Source: Polytrichum commune
Lineage: Eukaryota > Streptophyta > Polytrichopsida > Polytrichales > Polytrichaceae
DNA: 60,000 nt
Assembly: GCA_950295325.1 (NCBI GenBank)
Contig: OX485803.1
Coordinates: 59,289,554 to 59,349,553, forward strand
Direction of reading: 5' to 3'
Part shown: piece by piece, positions 11,653 to 24,061 of the stretch
Position numbering within the stretch: the first letter of the stretch is position 1
Layout of the letters: each line of letters opens with the position of its first letter
Made by a program: the position numbers and the translations under genes
The notes under the pieces: generated by a model
What the model was told of the DNA's origin: nothing
Database searches by the model: none
Seen by the model: the letters and a program-made list of their open reading frames with translations, nothing else

Positions 11653-14600
11653 TCAAACTGGATTTGGGAGCTTCACCGCCAATGGCAGGTACCAATCAGT
11701 GCCAAACCCTGCTGCAGCTCTAGCTGCATCATTGAACGGAGGCTTCAATGCACCTTGGAAGTATTTCCGCACCACGGAATGGAATCTGGGGACCACATGC
11801 TCTGGTATCTCTTGTCTAGGAGCGCCCACACTGGAGACGACCAGTATTTCATCTTTTGGGACATCATTCCTGCTTGAATCTTTCTTGTCCAAGAAAGGCC
11901 CCTTCACATACACATCATCATGGTCTACCGCTAACTCTACTTGAGTAGACGAGTGTGAACCCATTTTTGCCGCCTCCGGTATGGTGCAGTTCCCATCCCC
12001 ATGAAAATCTAGAGAAACGAGCTTCTGGACCACGACATGATCATCGCCTTCAACAGGAGCGGCAACAGCCAGTGGATCGGCTGGCCTCTGGACCTCAGAT
12101 ATGAGCATGCCACCTGCCGCTTGATCTTCTCGAAGGCATAGATATGTGAACCACTTCACACCCGCTGCACAATGTGTGATCTCTTCAGGATATATAACCG
12201 ATTCCAAAAGCTTTGCCGTATCCTCGTCATCGCCCTTTCGAAAACGACTGATTGTGGTGGGTAGCACATCAAGGCCTCGTGCCTGCACGTTGCGTCAGCA
12301 CAGAGAGGGAGAAATTCGCAAAACTTTCAAGAGAGGAAACATCAACTATTCAATCCACCTACTATAACACTGACAGCGATGGCCAAGAACATTAATTTAT
12401 ATGCACGGGTGGAAGAAGCTGAAATGGCTCGGTCCCAAACTAGTCCCTCGCTACGAACGGAAGATCCGACCGCTAGTTACATATGGACCAGTTGAGTTAA
12501 GAAATAATCGGTTCGAGTTCAAGAACTTAGACAAATCGCCGATCATCTTAGAGGAATCTATAAAATATATCTCAAATTAATAAAGGAAAACCGAAAAATA
12601 TCAACATATAACCGGTTGGACTTGGAAACACTTGGATCTCGACCGATTGTGCCCAGAATCTCCCCGGACATTGGTCCCTTGTTACAATGAGCGTAGGGTT
12701 TGCCTAAGCAAACGACATGTGATGGTGATGTTCCTCCTGACTTACTGATCAACTCACCCACTTATCTATCTCCCTACCCACTAACATACACGCCCATCTA
12801 ACTACCTGGTGTCCAGGTTGAGCGGACCAAGCCAAAAGATTAATAGCAGGTGACGTGGAGTCAAGGCACACTACAAACTTGCTAAAACCAATTGAACATT
12901 AGATTTCAAATCTAGCCAATTCACTATCGATATGGATGGGTGCCATGTGCACAGGCCAAAACTATTTAAGTTGAATTTAAAATGGTGGAGCTAAATTTAT
13001 GGATGCAATAGGAGGGTGAAGTAGATTCAGACCTCGTGAACACAATGTTCTATTGCAAGTCTTGCCAAGAGATCGTGGGCTGTGGCCTCCGCTGAGTCCC
13101 AAAGACCGTCGTGGGCAGGAAGAGAACCATAGTGAGACCCTAACTCTTGTAGCCTTGTTGCCAGTAACCGAAAATGGCGACCTTCATCTTCGGCTACTTT
13201 GACGAAGTCGTCGAAGAACTCCCGAGGCATTGCCTCCGCTTTCCCAAACCGGGCAATTATGTCCTGAAAGAACAAGAAAGCAATGATCCCATTTAGCATG
13301 GCTACTTCTCAGTACATCCCTTCTAATGCTTCTAATGAATTCGTGATTTGTTATTTCACCAAGAGGAGCAACGATATGCTTGGTAAAAGACGACATTCAA
13401 GGAATCCATTGATACCATTTGTGGCTGATCTAGAAAAGGTTTAAACTTCCAAATGTCGACCTGTTGAGAACAACATCATAGCATTTTTTCTAAGACGGCA
13501 TAGTCACCATCCAAACCTCCTAGGATTTCTTCCGTTTTACAACCCTTCCTATGCTTATAATACAACCGGGACTTCAAAATAGTGTTGATTCCTTGAAAAT
13601 GTCTTTGCAATGGAATATTACTAAACAATACTTACTACCCTTCTATGACATTAACTGGAAAAGAAAGCCAAACAACAGAAGTCACCCGCCCAACCCAATA
13701 CTCACCCAGCTCAGGTCGATTGCCCAGCTCTCGGTGTGCACCAGACTGTGCACAAGGGCCTGACGAGATTTGAGGCTGCCCCCTTTCCCCAACTTGGGCA
13801 TGTCTCGCGGCGCCACCAAACGCACCTGCCACCATCCATCCATTCACGCTCCTTCTCATTCTTGCCTGCCACCCTACATTGCTTCCCAGCACATCTCTCA
13901 GCCCCCATCCCTCTAAATTAAGCCCCCCTACACTAGCTTCTGATCCGCACACACCTAGTTTCCCATGACATTCTTGCCCATGTACATCACTACCCCCAAT
14001 CTAGCTAATTCTTGGCTTGCATTAAAAACAAAGGTTAGGTTTCTCTTACAATTGAAAGTTCATTGGAAGTAGGGTTGATCCCATCAACCCCACATGACCA
14101 GTACTCTCACATAAGCTTGGGATCCTAGTGCACATAAAACCTAGTTTCCCATGACATTCTTGCCCATATACATCACTGTAACCCCCTATCTAGCGAATTC
14201 TTAGCTTGCATTAATAACGCGGTTAGGCTTCTCTTACATTTGAAAGTCCATCTGCAATAGGGTTGATCCCATTAACTCCACATCACTAGGAATTTTACAC
14301 AGGCTTAGGTTCCCAATGCACAATAACCTAGTTTCCCATTACATTCTTGCCCATGTACATCACCACGCCTTCTACACAACCCTCAACCTAGTAGCCTGAT
14401 TCTAGGCTTGCATTAAGAACACGGTCGCAATCGAAAGCTCTTTGAAGGTAGGGTTGATCCTGTGAACCCCACCTCACTAGTATTTTTACACCATCTTAGG
14501 TTCCCAATGCACAATTTCGCATGTCAAAGGAGAAGAGCTCTCGCGATGAGTCGTTGCAGGGATACTAAAAAAGGTTTGGAAGGGTATGAATGGATCAGGG

Positions 14601-14866
14601 TGACTTACGGTGGGCAGGCGGGCGGGGCGTGACGGCACTGGCAGAAGAGGCGAGTTCTCGTCGTAGGCTCGCTCGATACGGCCGTCCATCCACAACTGGG
14701 CCGCCGTTGCACCATACTCCGACTTCAGCCACGGGTCGCCCGCCCTCAACACCTTCAGCGCCGCCTCCTCCAAGGTGTCGGAGCTCACCGGCGGCCCTGG
14801 CATCAGGTCAGTCTCCACCTCCCCGCCTGTTACTCCTGCGTGCGTCATCCCGGCGATCCACAACAA
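11653..14866 (-). CDS. DUF455 ferritin-like protein
   Basis: Four minus-strand exons: 14866-14609, 13825-13706, 13263-13033, 12282-11653. They join in phase to 412 residues. The N-terminus has the family block LKVLRAGDPWLKSEY and the Pro-rich PSRPARLPT. Next comes HSLVHTESWAIDLSW, joining DIIARFGKAEAMPREFFDDF, then EDEGRHF, AIEHCVHEARGLDVLPTTI and YPEEITHCAAGVKWF. These Glu/His helices are those expected to bind two metals in the ferritin-like, MiaE-related fold. The conserved end GALKPPFNDAARAAAGF and WYLPL is present. Between EEITHC and that end lies an acidic low-complexity insert of roughly 110 residues that bacterial members lack. The biochemical function is not known to me. Met at 14848 is an alternative start. 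Intron 1 contains a tandem repeat. Confidence 0.88.
13954..14513. repeat. Three-copy tandem repeat, period 186-187 bp
   Basis: The anchor CCTAGTTTCCCAT recurs at 13954, 14140 and 14327, giving periods of 186 and 187 bp. Each unit also contains CATTCTTGCCCAT, a GCTTGCATTAA block and AGGGTTGATCC in the same order. Copies have diverged by substitutions and small indels. The array lies wholly in intron 1 of the DUF455 gene. Confidence 0.88.
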
Positions 14867-15263
14867 CTTCCAGGCGACGGCAAAAAAAAAGTACTACACT
14901 GCGGGTAGTCAAGTGCATATGTATGTGGCTAAATTTTGTAGGGCAAAGACTGAAGGCCGGGCGATCGTTTGTGCATCTCCTAAGATGACCTTGTTGTGGT
15001 CTCGATTCGACTCGTTGCGAGAGAGAGTGTTGGGGAAGCGGAAGTTCGCCAGGCAGCACGGAATCTTCTAGCTCTGCACACGGCAGAGTGTAGGAGGATC
15101 GCGGCCGTTCGTCTCGCCTCATCCTTACCACACATCTTCCTACAGGCCGAATGTTCAAACTTGCCTCGGGGAGAGTGAAAAGTTAAAACGCTGATAGCTA
15201 TTATAGAGCCGATGTTTCTACTTTAGATAAGGTAACGGTGAGTCAGAGACCCCAATTAATCTA
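14867..15263. promoter_or_regulatory. Upstream region of the DUF455 gene
   Basis: The only promoter space visible for the minus-strand DUF455 gene before the MITE at 15264. I see no recognisable motif. Several short reading frames are non-conserved shadows. Confidence 0.35.
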
Positions 15264-15606
15264 CACTCAATATGATATTTAGTGCCATATGGTATTTTAT
15301 GTCACTATGGTACTTCTCATGAAAAAATGAACATATATCGTCAGGGATGATGGATGAGTTCATCCATTGGCCAAATGTCACCAACTTGTGATGACATATC
15401 GTCACGGATGATTGAATTTTGGATGAAAAATCACTTGCTAAGTGATAGTAAGTGCAACACTAAAAAGCTTTAATCCCCAACAAAATTTACAAGGAATGAC
15501 AAGTAAAGTCAGGTTAACATTTAGTGTTGGTGATACTACACCGTGGTTTACAGTTAGTATTGAGCAAGACAATTAGAATTGGTGACACTAAATACCATAT
15601 TTAGTG
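15264..15606. mobile_element. MITE, ~21-bp TIRs, TA target site (copy 1)
   Basis: The left end reads CACTCAATATGATATTTAGTG. The right end, reverse-complemented, reads CACTAAATATGGTATTTAGTG. Flanking bases are TA on both sides, compatible with a Tc1/mariner-like or Stowaway-type TA duplication. There is no coding potential. A same-orientation copy lies at 53095. Confidence 0.75.
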
Positions 15607-17149
15607 TAGTGACACTAAATCGGGATGAATCAGCAATCAACCTACAGTGGGTAGGTTTTCACTTTTACATCTCAGTAGGTGTTTAGGAAATCAATATGTT
15701 TCATGTTTAAAATTGTTACACCATTAGTGCTTATTTGGCGTTCTATCAATGTAGCATACTCCCCTTGTAAAAAATTGGAAAGAAAACATACAAAGAGACA
15801 CATCACCAACACCTATAACATGGAATGGTTGAAGTAAACACACACGATGTCTTGCAGTTCATGCTTGAAGCCTCTCTCCTTCAATGATATCCTAACACAA
15901 ACTGGTCCTAATCCTGCAAGTTGCATTCAAACAAGAATTTCACCTCCCACATGATTAAGAGCAAGCAATCCTTCCGCGCGACATTGATGCAAAGCCAACA
16001 TAAAATACTGAAGCAATAGAATGCACATAAGTCATAGAGTTCACATGTAGAATGCACACCGAAAAGAACACCAAGCTTGCAAAATGCACACCCAAATTAG
16101 CACCGAGAGATTACGACAACACTCACTTCATTCACCCAAATCAAAATAAAATCAAAGTATGACAGAAAACCAACGCAATCTAAACAAAAACAACCACCAC
16201 AGTTTACTGCTCCAAAAAACTACACAATGGACACCAGCATGTCACAACAGACATACATTCTAACACAGTAAATAGCACACCCAATTTGACATTGTTTTCT
16301 ACTGCACAACACACTCAAAGTACAATAAATATTGGCCCATGGTGTTGGCCCAACGGGGCGGGTGACCCAATGTCGCCTCCTTCCAAATCCCCCTAACACC
16401 ATTTGCAAGCACATGTCACAAGCCCCTTTGAGCTTGAAATAAATCTTTCCTCCCCCCCCCCCCCCCCGGACAACCAATGGGATGATTGTTTTGCCGGGTA
16501 AATCCAACCTAGGAAATTTGGTTAATCCACAAAGAGACACAATACTTATTAGGTGAAACATGAAGATATATTTGCCTTCATGTCAAGCACATTTACAAAT
16601 GGGAGGAATTGGTTAAATGTTCCTAACAACTACACCGATCACACCTATGTATGTTGAAAGTTAGGGTAGGAACCAGAATACCATGGTCTACTGTGGCTTA
16701 AAGTTTTGTGTGAATTGAAAATTAGGGTGATTGTGATATGCTTGGATTGGAAGATTTAAATTTTGATTATGCAAAAAAGATAAAGACTAACCATACTTTG
16801 TTGCACTTTGCATGTGAACATATGGCATTTGGAGTTAGACAACTCCAAAAAAAAAAATTGGATCAGATATCCCAAGAAATAATGGTGCACAAGGGCTACA
16901 CAACCCATGAAGGAATTATGCACATGTGTTAGATAGTTGCAACTAGGAGTTAGACACCTCCCCTCTAGAAGATCTTTATGCTGGAGTTAGATAGCTCCAA
17001 CTAGAAGATATGGACTAGAGTTAGACAATTCCCAGCAAATGGATGTTATTCATGAGAGCTAGACAACTCTCAATGAGTAAATGAATTAAGTTGGAATTAG
17101 ACAATTCCAACTACACCTAAAACCTAAAACCCAACCACATTGTTATGGT
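15607..17149. other. Non-coding AT-rich interval
   Basis: No conserved coding sequence. A run of 16 C lies at 16452-16467, and small degenerate repeats of a 'GAGTTAGACAACTCC'-like phrase recur between 16830 and 17110. Confidence 0.5.
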
Positions 17150-17480
17150 ATTTAATGTCATTTATTATTTGGAGTTATGTAGTGCTATAACTATTTATTG
17201 AGAATGTAACATCTTACTAAGTAAAATCATTTATGCTCTATAATGTTTGAACATCCTATTCAATTTTTGGTAGTATAAATTAAAAATTGAAAGTAAGAAA
17301 ACTATAGCGTTGTGTGATTCCAAATACTATGTGACACTAAATATTATAAACAGTGTAGTAGTGCACGCAAGACTATCAAGAGCCTTAGCCATAAAGATCG
17401 GTGGAGATCCAACTAAGGTAGACATACCCAATTCCGTTACATGTAAACAATTTCACATAAGTGTAGCACAAGTGTGATAC
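17150..17480. repeat. LTR-like dispersed repeat copy upstream of the LINE
   Basis: The phrases GGAGTTATGTAGTGCTATAACT, GAATGTAACATCTTACTAAG and AGACTATCAAGAGCCTTAG recur, diverged, in the same orientation at about 33110-33330 and 34725-35000. There they flank Ty3 pol remnants. It is probably an LTR fragment of that element; exact ends were not determined. Confidence 0.6.
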
Positions 17481-17621
17481 TAAAGTGAATTTTCATAAGT
17501 CTGGAAATATATATCATGACATTTAACAAAAGAATCACAATTTCTATCCAACTTACAAGTTTAAAGGCAATGCAAGATTCTATCCCAACTCATATTCTAG
17601 CATAGGTCGACCTATTTCTAA

Positions 17622-17632
17622 TAGTTGGGAGG
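17622..17632 (+). repeat. 5' target-site duplication of the LINE
   Basis: TAGTTGGGAGG, identical to the sequence at 32882-32892. Retrotransposon-type composition starts immediately after it. Confidence 0.85.
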
Positions 17633-20419
17633 GAGGGGGATGGCCGCACCGCAGCGGAGCTCGCCGCAGGACTCAAGCACAGACACAGCTCGCAACCCGC
17701 CCCAAAGCCACAACTCGGCAACTCAAAGCAACAGAAGTGCGCAGACCAACAACATACCACGACCGAGATACAGAAGAAAACATAGGCGTGTCTTGCAACA
17801 ACGACTTTTATTCCTTACAATAGTGTTATACACACTTGTCTCTGCTAACCCTAACACTAGCAATCTCTACGCCCTCTCTCCTCCCTTCTTCCGCAACCCG
17901 CAGCGGACGCCGAAGAAACACCTCCTAGCTCTCCCTGTGACATGGATAAACAACCACCTTCGAAGGAGCCGCCCCCCCTGCGTATCGAAATCTGCACCGA
18001 AACACCTCAAGCACCCTCTCCCCAGTTGGTACAACGCCGAGCCGACTTCGAGATGCAGTTGGAGCAGCACCCACAGACCACCCCCGGCCACGCCCACGCA
18101 GCTGCCACACAATGGCCGCCGAAGACATTCTACAGCGCTCTCGAACCTGCCACACAAGGACCACCAAAGCCGCTCCCCCGAAGTACACACGACCTCCACC
18201 AACACAACAACAAGCACCACCCAAACAACCAAATCCGCCCCCCACAACACAACCAGGTACGAAAAATCTCCACACTACACCTCACTGCCTTATCTCATCT
18301 CACACCACATCATCCCGACTCCAGACTACACAACACTCACACAAACCCACCATATAAAGCTCCATACCAACAACACTTCACACATAAACGCCACACAACC
18401 ACCACACAAAGTACTCAGACAGAAGCTCACCTCGGAGAAACTCAAACTCCCCCGCGCATCCTACCAACGCTATCGCAGACGCTCCCCCGCCGCACACTCC
18501 ATCCGGAAGCTGCAGATAAAACTCGCCTGGAACATGAACAACATTCATGCCGCAAAAAAGACACGGCTCCCATCGCACTCCAACAATGCCGCCTCGGCAA
18601 GCATCTCCCACACACCCAGCACCATCCCACACACTCCACTCAGATCCCCCAAAGCTCCACACAACACCCCACTGCCTCATTCCATCCCACAGCTCCCAAC
18701 TCTGACTCATGGTCATTCAACATTCCCACAAACCCACCACTCCCACCGATTAAACCGCACCCGGTTGAGACCACACACTATCACAAAATACAAACAAACC
18801 TCACCCCAAAAACCCACAGGCAACGAAAATACGCCATCTCTGAACTTCGCTCCTTCCACTACTACGCCAATCCCCACACATGCCCACACACACCTACCTC
18901 ACATACAACGAACAACCATACCCCACAAAGAAAACCCTATTCTCCACTCCCATTACTCCACAACCCGCCCACACCTACCAACAGACATACCAACAGGCAA
19001 ATACGCAATACAAAAACCAACCAACCTGCACACCTACGCCCCAATAGCCTCAACAACACTCGAGCCCACACTTCGTCAGATGGACACAGCCACACAAGGT
19101 CCAATCACGCCTACCCCACCCACCAACATCCTCACGCTTCCACTCAACCAAGCAAGACTCCACACCCACGACCTCTCCACACCACATTCCCCAAAATTAC
19201 ACCCCACTACCCCCATACCAGCGCCCCACAAACATCACAGGACACATCAGGTTTCCCAACACACAACCCCTCCCACAACCAGCCACCATCCAGATACCAC
19301 CCCAAACGCAGCCGAATTACATAGACACACAGGCCCCCAAGCCCCCGTCTCACAAACCCCCCCCCCCATCCATTTCCCCCCCCCCCTTCACTTTGTGCTC
19401 CTACAATCCCCCCCTACACTCCACCTGCCTACAGCACAGCGCCAATTAGACACCACCATCGCCAAAATGCCCCCACCTCTGACCATCACATACAACAAAA
19501 TTCTGAAGTAAACCCCACACCCATTCACCCACACTACACCCCTACACTGTCCATCACCACATTCCCTCCCTGGTCGAAATCCTCCACTCCGCACAGGTTT
19601 CGACGAACACACAGCAGACATTTCTATTTCCATAGCCGAGACAATAGAAACCTCCGAGCACCGCACACCGCACACCGCACACACAGCAATAGTAACTTCA
19701 GCGCACCGCACACCGTTATACAAAAAATCCCACCCCACTTGCAACACACCCACAACCCACACATCACCCCTGATAATAGAAACTCCAGTGCACTGAACAC
19801 CGCTCCACAAAAAATCACGCTCTTCCTGCAACACACCCACACTCCACACAACACAAACAACTATAGCAATCCTTGAACACCGCCCACCGAGCCCGGAGCA
19901 CCAAATAAGTCCTGGGCACCGCCCATCGAGCACGGAGCACCGAAATAATTCTACAACCTGCCACCAACCAACTACTTCCCAAAATCATCCTCACAGCAAC
20001 TCCCACACTCCACTTTGCCTAAACCTATTTAACACACCCGCCCACAACTCTGACCACATTCACTCCTCTCCCCTCTCGCACCCCCACGCCCTCAACACTC
20101 CACCCTTCCCCCTCAGGCACACTCACCCACTCTCCAATCCCCTCTCTCCTCCACCCCCGACACCTGCACTCGTTTCCACTCACTCCTGCTCCATTCGCCG
20201 GGCCCTCCTAATTATCCCCCTCTCCGACAGTGACACCGCCGCCGAATACTGCAATCGAGGCCGTCCCCAAATTCGACTCTCCTCCACAGCAGCGCAGCCA
20301 TCTACACACGACACCCTCCCTGTCAGTGGGTTTGCCATCGTCGCCAACTACAACACTTCTCGCCGCACACTCCACAGCATCGAGGTAAGCACACCCCCCT
20401 TCCCCCCTCATTTTCATGC
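17633..20419 (+). other. 5' region of the LINE with overlapping long open frames
   Basis: Two frames stay open here: 17625-19511 (628 codons) and 17942-19324 (460 codons). Both give Thr/His/Pro/Asn-rich sequence without recognisable domains. In one of them, RRKHRRVLQQRLLFLTIVLY looks like a basic-plus-hydrophobic stretch. Low T and G content makes stops rarer, but 460 overlapping open codons in two frames is still notable. I treat it as 5' UTR or a possible accessory ORF and cannot say which frame, if either, is used. Confidence 0.45.
19640..19947. repeat. Short tandem repeats in LINE 5' region
   Basis: Two diverged units of about 95 bp share AATAGAAACTCC-like, ACAAAAAATC and GCAACACACCCACA phrases (near 19683 and 19778). 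They are followed by a tandem pair of about 36 bp carrying CACCGCCCACCGAGC and GGAGCACC. Repeats in the 5' UTR are common in LINEs, where they can act as promoter modules. Confidence 0.6.
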
Positions 20420-23029
20420 TTGCATTCTCAACTCCAGCCTCAGACAACCCTTTGCACACCGCAGACCACACCAAGTGCCAAGACAGACACTACCAATTAC
20501 AATCCCACAGCACTCCGCGCTCCTCCACAACACCAACACTGCACACCAGCCTCAGGTGAGTCCAACTCCACCCACATTCAGCTCCCAAGCAACAGGATCC
20601 AATATACAACTCCCACCAACAACCATCACAAGCTTTTGCCTTCACCAAACCAGCCACGCCGACCCTCACCACCGAACACTAGCGACTACAGACTCAAGAC
20701 CTGCACCACCAACCACCACTGCCACTCCAATCGACCGACACCACACCATACAGCAATCCAGTTGACAACCCGCCCCCACCAACACTCCGACGCCAAGCAG
20801 CACCATCAACCAACTCCTGCGATCCCACTGAGGAGACACCCCACTCCACACCACCAACTAACTACGCCACAGGTTACACCGTCACTTGACACCAACGCCG
20901 GCATTCATTACATAGGAGCAAGGCCGCCCCCGAACAACAGTAGTTGGGACGACATGACCTCTCATAACCTACAGCCGCCAATTGGGATGGATGATCAATA
21001 CATAGCATTCCGTCAACAAATTCAAGCTCAACTGTCACGCACATCCACCTCACATCCACGGAGCTCCCAACATCAGATCGATGCCGACGAAGATTTAGAC
21101 ATGGACGCCCAACTCGAGAATGTGTCCCCAGAACATGGAGGGAGCTTCATACAAGTGTCTTTGGAGCAACACTTAATCCAAGCCCCACAAGCAATGTCAC
21201 AAAAATCCGCCCGCATAGTCGAGAGCACACCACACATGCTCCACCACCGAAACCCACAAATTGACGATGCATCGGAGAGCCAAACTACCAAGCGAAGGAA
21301 AGCAGACGACTCCACGGCAACCTCCTCAATTCCGAGCAAGACCACACCCACACCTTCAACCTCAAGGTCCAAACGTGCCGCCACACTAGGGATCGACATG
21401 CTCGGACAAATGTGGTTAGGATTCCACATGCATGAAGCGCTATCCCTACAACTTGGTAAGAAGTTACTCGTGGACAAGTGCACGGATGCGGAATTTATCG
21501 ACATGGGCACCCCCGCGAGCGAAGTACACAAGTTTCGATCACTTCGTAGAGCGTTTCCTCGAACCAAGCAAAGTCTCTTCCCCAACGAGAGACCGGACGC
21601 AGTGCCCGGGCAACACTTACACTTCACACAAATTCCTATGTACGAGAAGATCTCTCACAACACGGGCCTCACCGACGGCTTCCATGTGACCATACGCTTT
21701 GATGGCGAATACAAGACGCTCAACCGGAGGGAGGTCAAAATCGCATGTCTGGAGAGGCTCCGCCTAATGAACATGCCACTTGGCATCGCCTACACCAACC
21801 CCATAGACATTGGCATCAATACGGTAACGCGGAATTGGGCCGGCTTCATCAAGCTACACCTCCAAAACCCGATGCGCGACGGACTAGCTTTGCTTAGGGG
21901 CGAAAGAGCCTTCGTCATGACAATGGGTGACGGCGAAGCCATCATCGGTAAGGTGGAGAAAGGTTTTGAGCTAATTACCAAAGCTAGGAACATGCGACTT
22001 CACCTTAAAGGTGAAGCCCTTCGTAACAACTTGGCCGTCGACATTCTTAGAACCCTCATGAGTGACTTCTACTACGATGGTCGGGAGGTGGAGATCTTAT
22101 CCCTCACCAAAGCCGACTTTGACCGCGATTTCGCCTTCATTACGCTAACCACCGAAGAGGCCAAAACCGACCTTCTCAACAACGGCATCACTTACCATTC
22201 GGAGCGACTCAAAGTAAGCCTCACCAAAGACAAGGACGTTGGCAATCCTTCGGAGCTTAGGATTAGCACTACTCTAGTCGCGAGTAACCTACCCCAACGT
22301 GCACCCCAATCCGTAATTACCAAATCCCTCAAGCAACTTTTTGGAGCGGAAAATGTCACCGGAATCACATTTGGTTACCAAACCAACCAAGCGGATGATC
22401 GCCAATCCGGGTGGTGCCATATCCAGTGCCTAAATGCGGCAGTGTACACGGAATAGAGCAATAAGTCTACGTACATACTTGGAAGGCGGGTGGATTTTGT
22501 CCCACACAAAGGAAGCATTGATGGTACCGAACCTAACCAAACCGCCATTAGACTCGCTCACGCACCCGTCCGGGAGGTCATCGCCCAAAAAGCCCAAGCG
22601 ATGCACAACACCGCCGCATCTTCTCCACTTGTATTGGAAAAGCTCTTCACCAAAGTCTTAAAGGAACTTACCGAGTCCATGGACGACAAACTCACCACCC
22701 TTACCCACAATATTAACCTCAATACGGACATGCGTATTGAGGCCTCCACCGACACGCTCAAGACACATGCAACCAACATCCATAGCATCATGAGCGCCAT
22801 GGCCATGGAGTTTCAACAATCGAATCACCGCATTCACAACATCATGCAAACGCTAGCCGCCACCTCACCGAACCCCCCCAACACCAATGTTGCATGCCTT
22901 CCACCCGCACCAAGCACCTCTATGGACACCAACAACGCTAATCATCTAGCACCACCGGGTTTCCCCAACACCCACTATGGGACCTCCCCATCAAGTCTCC
23001 ACAAAGGCCCACACCAACCATATGAATAG
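20420..23029 (+). pseudogene. LINE ORF1, RRM-like nucleic-acid-binding protein with one in-frame stop
   Basis: One frame runs from 20420 (possible internal start at 20955) to the stop at 23027-23029, broken only by TAG at 22454-22456. The first ~180 residues are low-complexity. A folded core follows from about 21390. It includes HVTIRFDGEYKTLNRREVK, then FAFITL, and a likely RNA-recognition motif with an RNP2-like TLVASNLP and a downstream GWCHIQCLNAAVY strand. After the stop, the same frame continues with a plausible helical region (LEKLFTKVLKELTESMDD) of coiled-coil character. LINE ORF1 proteins bind the element RNA. TAG probably arose from a sense codon by one substitution. The stop codon overlaps the start of ORF2. 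Confidence 0.75.
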
Positions 23030-23366
23030 TACACCATTAGCCTACACATGGACGATAGGCATACTTGCAACCTGTATTCCTTTATTACTTATAAATAAAG
23101 CATATACGTATTTACACCACTTATTGGCACTTTGGAACCCAAGCATTAACCCTCATACAAACATAAATAAGCCCCCGTTTATACTAACACCCATCTCTCA
23201 CCATATAAACCCCCACCATCACACCTTCCATGCACATAGATATGTCCTCTACACACACCCATTCCATCATCCACTCCCACCTCGCATTTGCCAACTGAAA
23301 TCTACCACACACACACATCATAATACACCAACCCTCAACATTACCACAAACTCCCACAATCCCCGA

Positions 23367-23414
23367 TGCCTCCTCCTATTGTTATGTGGTGATATTCACC
23401 CCAACCCCAGACCC
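23367..23414 (+). other. Degenerate 2A-like (ribosome-skipping) motif at ORF2 N-terminus
   Basis: Translation in the ORF2 frame is CLLLLLCGDIHPNPRP. Active 2A peptides end in D(V/I)ExNPGP, and GDIHPNPGP-type variants occur in non-LTR retrotransposons. Here the essential Gly before the last Pro is Arg (AGA, one transition from GGA), and the frame is lost just downstream. The Leu run before the motif is typical. This copy should not skip. Confidence 0.7.
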
Positions 23415-24061
23415 ATGCCTCACCTGTTACAAAAGCATCCAACCGCTCATAAAAGACATCAAACTACTTACTTTCTACCTAGCACGATCAAATTTCAACC
23501 CGAATACCAACACCTCGCCCAAACGTTTAAATTTTTTTTCCAAAATACGCACCACCTACAAGCCCAAACAACACTCTCACTCCTATACCTATATATACCC
23601 ACATACAACAACATAGCAACCACCCCCCTCCACGGATCATATACGCAATAATTATTTTGATTAACCCCTCTATCGTAGCATGCAACACGTACCTACAACA
23701 CCAACCCTCACATGACTGGACATCAAAAAATTTAGACAAAATGACGCAACTACCTAACCCTCCAGAAAGACACATAGATATCCCACACCCATACACAAAA
23801 TTTTGCAACGTCTATAGCGATACAATACATCCCCCTAACACAATTCATAAAAAACTCTATGATTATATCCACCTAAATCGCGATTCACTTACCATACAAA
23901 ATCTACAAGAAGTTTTTCCATACCTCCCAAGACAACTCCTAACCGAAGCACTACAATTTAATGAACTCATACCATAATATACATATCCCAATCCCGCCCC
24001 TATCTCCAACTCGGCACCACAACCCAGCTCTATCCCTCTAACAAGCCTACCAACATATGCC

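Noticed and set aside
17625-19511. 628-codon ORF taken as a host gene
   Set aside because: It starts at the LINE border, has biased composition and a competing open frame. It belongs to the retrotransposon 5' region.
20208-21627. Minus-strand ORFs over LINE ORF1
   Set aside because: Complement of A/C-rich coding sequence gives long artefactual G/T-rich frames; motifs are only on the plus strand.
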